A program made the translations under genes and the position numbers. A DNA stretch of 7,354 nt, taken from NCBI GenBank assembly GCA_001701295.1, contig DAAV01000051.1, positions 3,365-10,718 of the forward strand. The letters run 5' to 3'. The stretch's first letter is position 1. Each line of letters starts with the position of its first letter. The DNA is from Bacteroidales bacterium H10 (lineage in GTDB: Bacteria > Bacteroidota > Bacteroidia > Bacteroidales > Muribaculaceae). Shown here one piece after another: positions 6,478 through 7,354 of the stretch. Under the pieces are notes generated by a model. It was not told the origin of the DNA, did not search any database, and saw only the letters and a program-made list of their open reading frames with translations.

Positions 6478-6550
6478 GCCGCAATAGCTCAGTTGGTAGA
6501 GCATTTCATTCGTAACGAAAAGGTCGTGGGTTCGAGTCCCACTCGCGGCT
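6478..6550 (+). tRNA. tRNA-Thr (anticodon CGT, reads ACG)
   Basis: A 73-nt cloverleaf folds from 6478. The D-stem GCTC/GAGC is complete, the T-stem GTGGG/CCCAC is perfect, and the T-loop is TTCGAGT. The anticodon CGT is at 6511-6513, flanked by TT and AA. G1-C72, C2-G71, G35 and U36 fit threonine identity. No CCA is encoded, as usual in Bacteroidetes. Two A-C mismatches are present: positions 6-67 in the acceptor stem and 31-39 closing the anticodon loop. The other pairs are intact, so the gene is probably functional. The ACG codon can also be read by a UGU isoacceptor, so constraint on this gene may be relaxed. Confidence 0.93.
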
Positions 6551-6555
6551 CTCTA

Positions 6556-6595
6556 AATCCCTTCTGACTTATTAAGTTGGAAGGGATTGTTTTTT
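6556..6595 (+). terminator. Intrinsic terminator of the tRNA-Thr gene
   Basis: AATCCCTTC (6556-6564) pairs with GAAGGGATT (6580-6588). The stem continues inwards through two G-U pairs to TGACTT/AAGTTG around a 3-base loop, about 15 bp in all. A run of six T (6590-6595) follows after one G. Confidence 0.85.
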
Positions 6596-6633
6596 GGATG
6601 CAAAATCTATACCTCAAACACTTCTTGAACCTG

Positions 6634-6713
6634 TCGCCAACTACTCGTTTTTACCTTCAGCTACTCATTTTTTTGGTCTCAACTACTCGCTTTTTGATGC
6701 GAGCTACTCAGTG
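6634..6713 (-). pseudogene. Decayed heptad-repeat coding remnant (copy 2)
   Basis: CTACTC recurs at 6641, 6661, 6683 and 6704, at spacings of 20, 22 and 21. Read on the minus strand, each unit gives [A/T/M]-S-S-x-x-Q-K-like heptads (SSSHQKA, SS*DQKN, KTSSWRQVQ), broken by stop codons and by single-base shifts between units. It then runs into EVFEV and a stop near 6611. Bacteroidetes AlbA/Schlafen-type ATP-binding regulators often carry such short Ser/Thr-Gln-Lys linker repeats before a C-terminal winged helix, so this looks like a broken linker of that kind. No intact frame exists here. Confidence 0.45.
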
Positions 6714-6740
6714 CCAATCATATTGAAATGCACCAAAAAT

Positions 6741-6753
6741 ACCACGTAGTGGT
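6741..6753. other. Small palindrome ACCAC-GTA-GTGGT
   Basis: A 5-bp perfect stem with a 3-base spacer, flanked by A-rich sequence on the left and TT on the right. It lies in the 130 bases between the heptad remnant and the winged-helix frame, where I see no other gene. It may be a weak terminator hairpin or an operator half-palindrome. Confidence 0.25.
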
Positions 6754-6842
6754 TTCTGATTATATTTAAGTGTCCTATGTGTGTCATTATCTTGTCTGAA
6801 TTAGTACTGTGATTTTCTTTGCAAATAAAAACTGTCAGCTAA

Positions 6843-7076
6843 TCAGTATGTTGTCTCAGATGATGGATAGAGTTGAAAATAAAGGTCTTCATTAATTAAC
6901 CATCTCCCTCCGTAAAGGCCACCCTCTCGGTGGAGAACTCCTTTCTGTTTCAGAAATTTCACTCTTTCATAAACTGATGAGTAACCAATCCCCAGAGCAT
7001 TCATGAAGTCTCCATATGTAGAGGCAGGATTTTCCCTAATCATATTGCAGATTATTTCTGTCTGTCTCTTTATTTG
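6843..7076 (-). pseudogene. C-terminal winged-helix fragment of a regulator-like protein
   Basis: On the minus strand the frame is open from 7076 (stop TAG at 7077-7079) to TGA at 6843-6845, 77 codons, with the first ATG at 7041-7043. The translation contains QTEIICNMIRENPASTYGDFMNALGIGYSSVYERVKFL (split here as helix 1, helix 2 and recognition helix), then a wing KGVLHREGG...GGRWLI. This is the winged-helix layout found at the end of Bacteroidetes AlbA/Schlafen-type ATP-binding proteins, usually after SSxxQK or TTQK linker repeats. The upstream frame is interrupted twice (TAG at 7077 and 7089), and linker repeats lie further upstream in shifted frames. The piece is therefore most likely the tail of a dead gene, though a small stand-alone DNA-binding protein starting at 7043 (66 aa) is possible. 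Confidence 0.5.
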
Positions 7077-7106
7077 CTATATTTTCCACTACAAGAAAAG
7101 GCGTAC

Positions 7107-7168
7107 ATACTCGGATATTTGCAGAACTACTCGCCAACTACTCGCTTTTCGGATAAATTACTCGGTTT
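7107..7168 (-). pseudogene. Decayed heptad-repeat remnant upstream of the winged helix (copy 1)
   Basis: TACTC motifs at 7108, 7128, 7139 and 7159 read on the minus strand as NLSEK, ASSWRVV and SSSAN in shifting frames. TCGCCAACTACTCG at 7131-7144 is identical to 6634-6647 in the other repeat block, and both blocks translate to K[A/T]SSWR followed by a Val/Gln-rich start of a helix. In the ancestral gene this block would have been the linker just before the winged helix at 6843-7076. Confidence 0.45.
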
Positions 7169-7176
7169 TACAATCG

Positions 7177-7253
7177 AAAACGGTCGGATTAAGCCTAATC
7201 AACACACATCCGACCGAAATTTAAGTCGAATGCGATAAAAACGGTCGGATTAA
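7177..7253. repeat. Three copies of CGGTCGGAT: two direct, one inverted
   Basis: AAAACGGTCGGATTAA occurs at 7177-7192 and 7238-7253. The core complement ATCCGACCG lies between them at 7208-7216. The middle copy can pair with either the left copy (9-bp stem, 18-base loop) or the right copy (9-bp stem, 25-base loop), so the two hairpins exclude each other. The arms are the only GC-rich words in the surrounding AT-rich sequence. The function is unknown. Confidence 0.55.
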
Positions 7254-7354
7254 TGGACAAAGACAGAGATTAGGTAGAATAAAGATTATAAAGAAAGATG
7301 CCAACCTTCAGTCCGTAGTTATCTTAATTATTTGATGAAGGCACGTGTAGTAGT
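7254..7354 (+). other. AT-rich window end; possible gene start at 7335
   Basis: Up to 7334 I see no gene or clear promoter. An ATG at 7335-7337 opens MKARVV and runs off the edge without a stop, preceded by the AT-rich TTAATTATTTG, which would suit a Bacteroidales start. Six codons are too few to support a call. Confidence 0.15.

Noticed and set aside
6641..7163. Regularly spaced CTACTC motifs as a CRISPR array
   Set aside because: Units are only 20-22 bp, are degenerate throughout, lack separate repeats and spacers, and no cas gene is present; decayed codon repeats explain them better.
7003..7224. Plus-strand open frame of 73 codons starting at 7003
   Set aside because: It overlaps the winged-helix remnant and repeats on the other strand, and its Ile/Leu/Tyr-rich start reflects AT-rich sequence; no family resemblance.

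Overview
The window looks like a chromosomal segment of a Bacteroidales bacterium, possibly Muribaculaceae-like; the family-level guess is inference. Supporting signs are -7 boxes of the TAnnTTTG type, A-rich translation starts without Shine-Dalgarno sequences, a tRNA gene without an encoded CCA end, and gene products that look Bacteroidetes-like. The genes are ordinary-GC housekeeping or metabolic genes, and the spacers are AT-rich.

Left part (1-2563, + strand): the last 35 codons of an upstream gene, possibly a HAD-type phosphatase, end at 110. A 274-bp spacer follows. It holds a good Bacteroidales promoter with a dyad over its -7 box, a widely spaced perfect 12-bp inverted repeat, and a GC-richer leader with a possible 16-codon peptide. 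Next come myo-inositol-1-phosphate synthase (385-1713), a strong intrinsic terminator (1765-1802), a -7 box, and trmD (1883-2563), the tRNA m1G37 methyltransferase.

Middle (2616-6291): a MATE efflux transporter that appears to start at TTG follows trmD by 52 bp. It converges on a two-gene minus-strand operon, and a perfect 19-bp bidirectional terminator (4050-4095) separates the two units. The operon is an exported C1B cysteine aminopeptidase (PepC/bleomycin hydrolase type) followed after one base by an NfsA/FRase-like FMN nitroreductase. An exact 18-bp tandem duplication covers the end of the nitroreductase gene.

Right part (6292-7354): divergent promoters flank a long imperfect dyad. They drive the aminopeptidase operon leftwards and tRNA-Thr(CGT) (6478-6550) rightwards; the tRNA has its own terminator. 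After the tRNA come about 760 bp of AT-rich sequence with no intact gene. On the minus strand this holds decayed pieces of one or two proteins with [A/T]SSxx[QE]K heptad repeats, plus a C-terminal winged-helix fragment like those ending Bacteroidetes AlbA/Schlafen-type ATP-binding regulators. Three copies of a 9-mer (two direct, one inverted) could form two mutually exclusive hairpins. This looks like a degraded accessory insertion beside a tRNA gene.

Functionally the genes form separate units: inositol phosphate supply (probably for inositol lipids), tRNA modification plus efflux, periplasmic peptide trimming with a flavin reductase, and a tRNA. I see no clear new defence or mobile system. 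The most unusual material is the spacer upstream of the inositol synthase and the decayed repeat region downstream of the tRNA.
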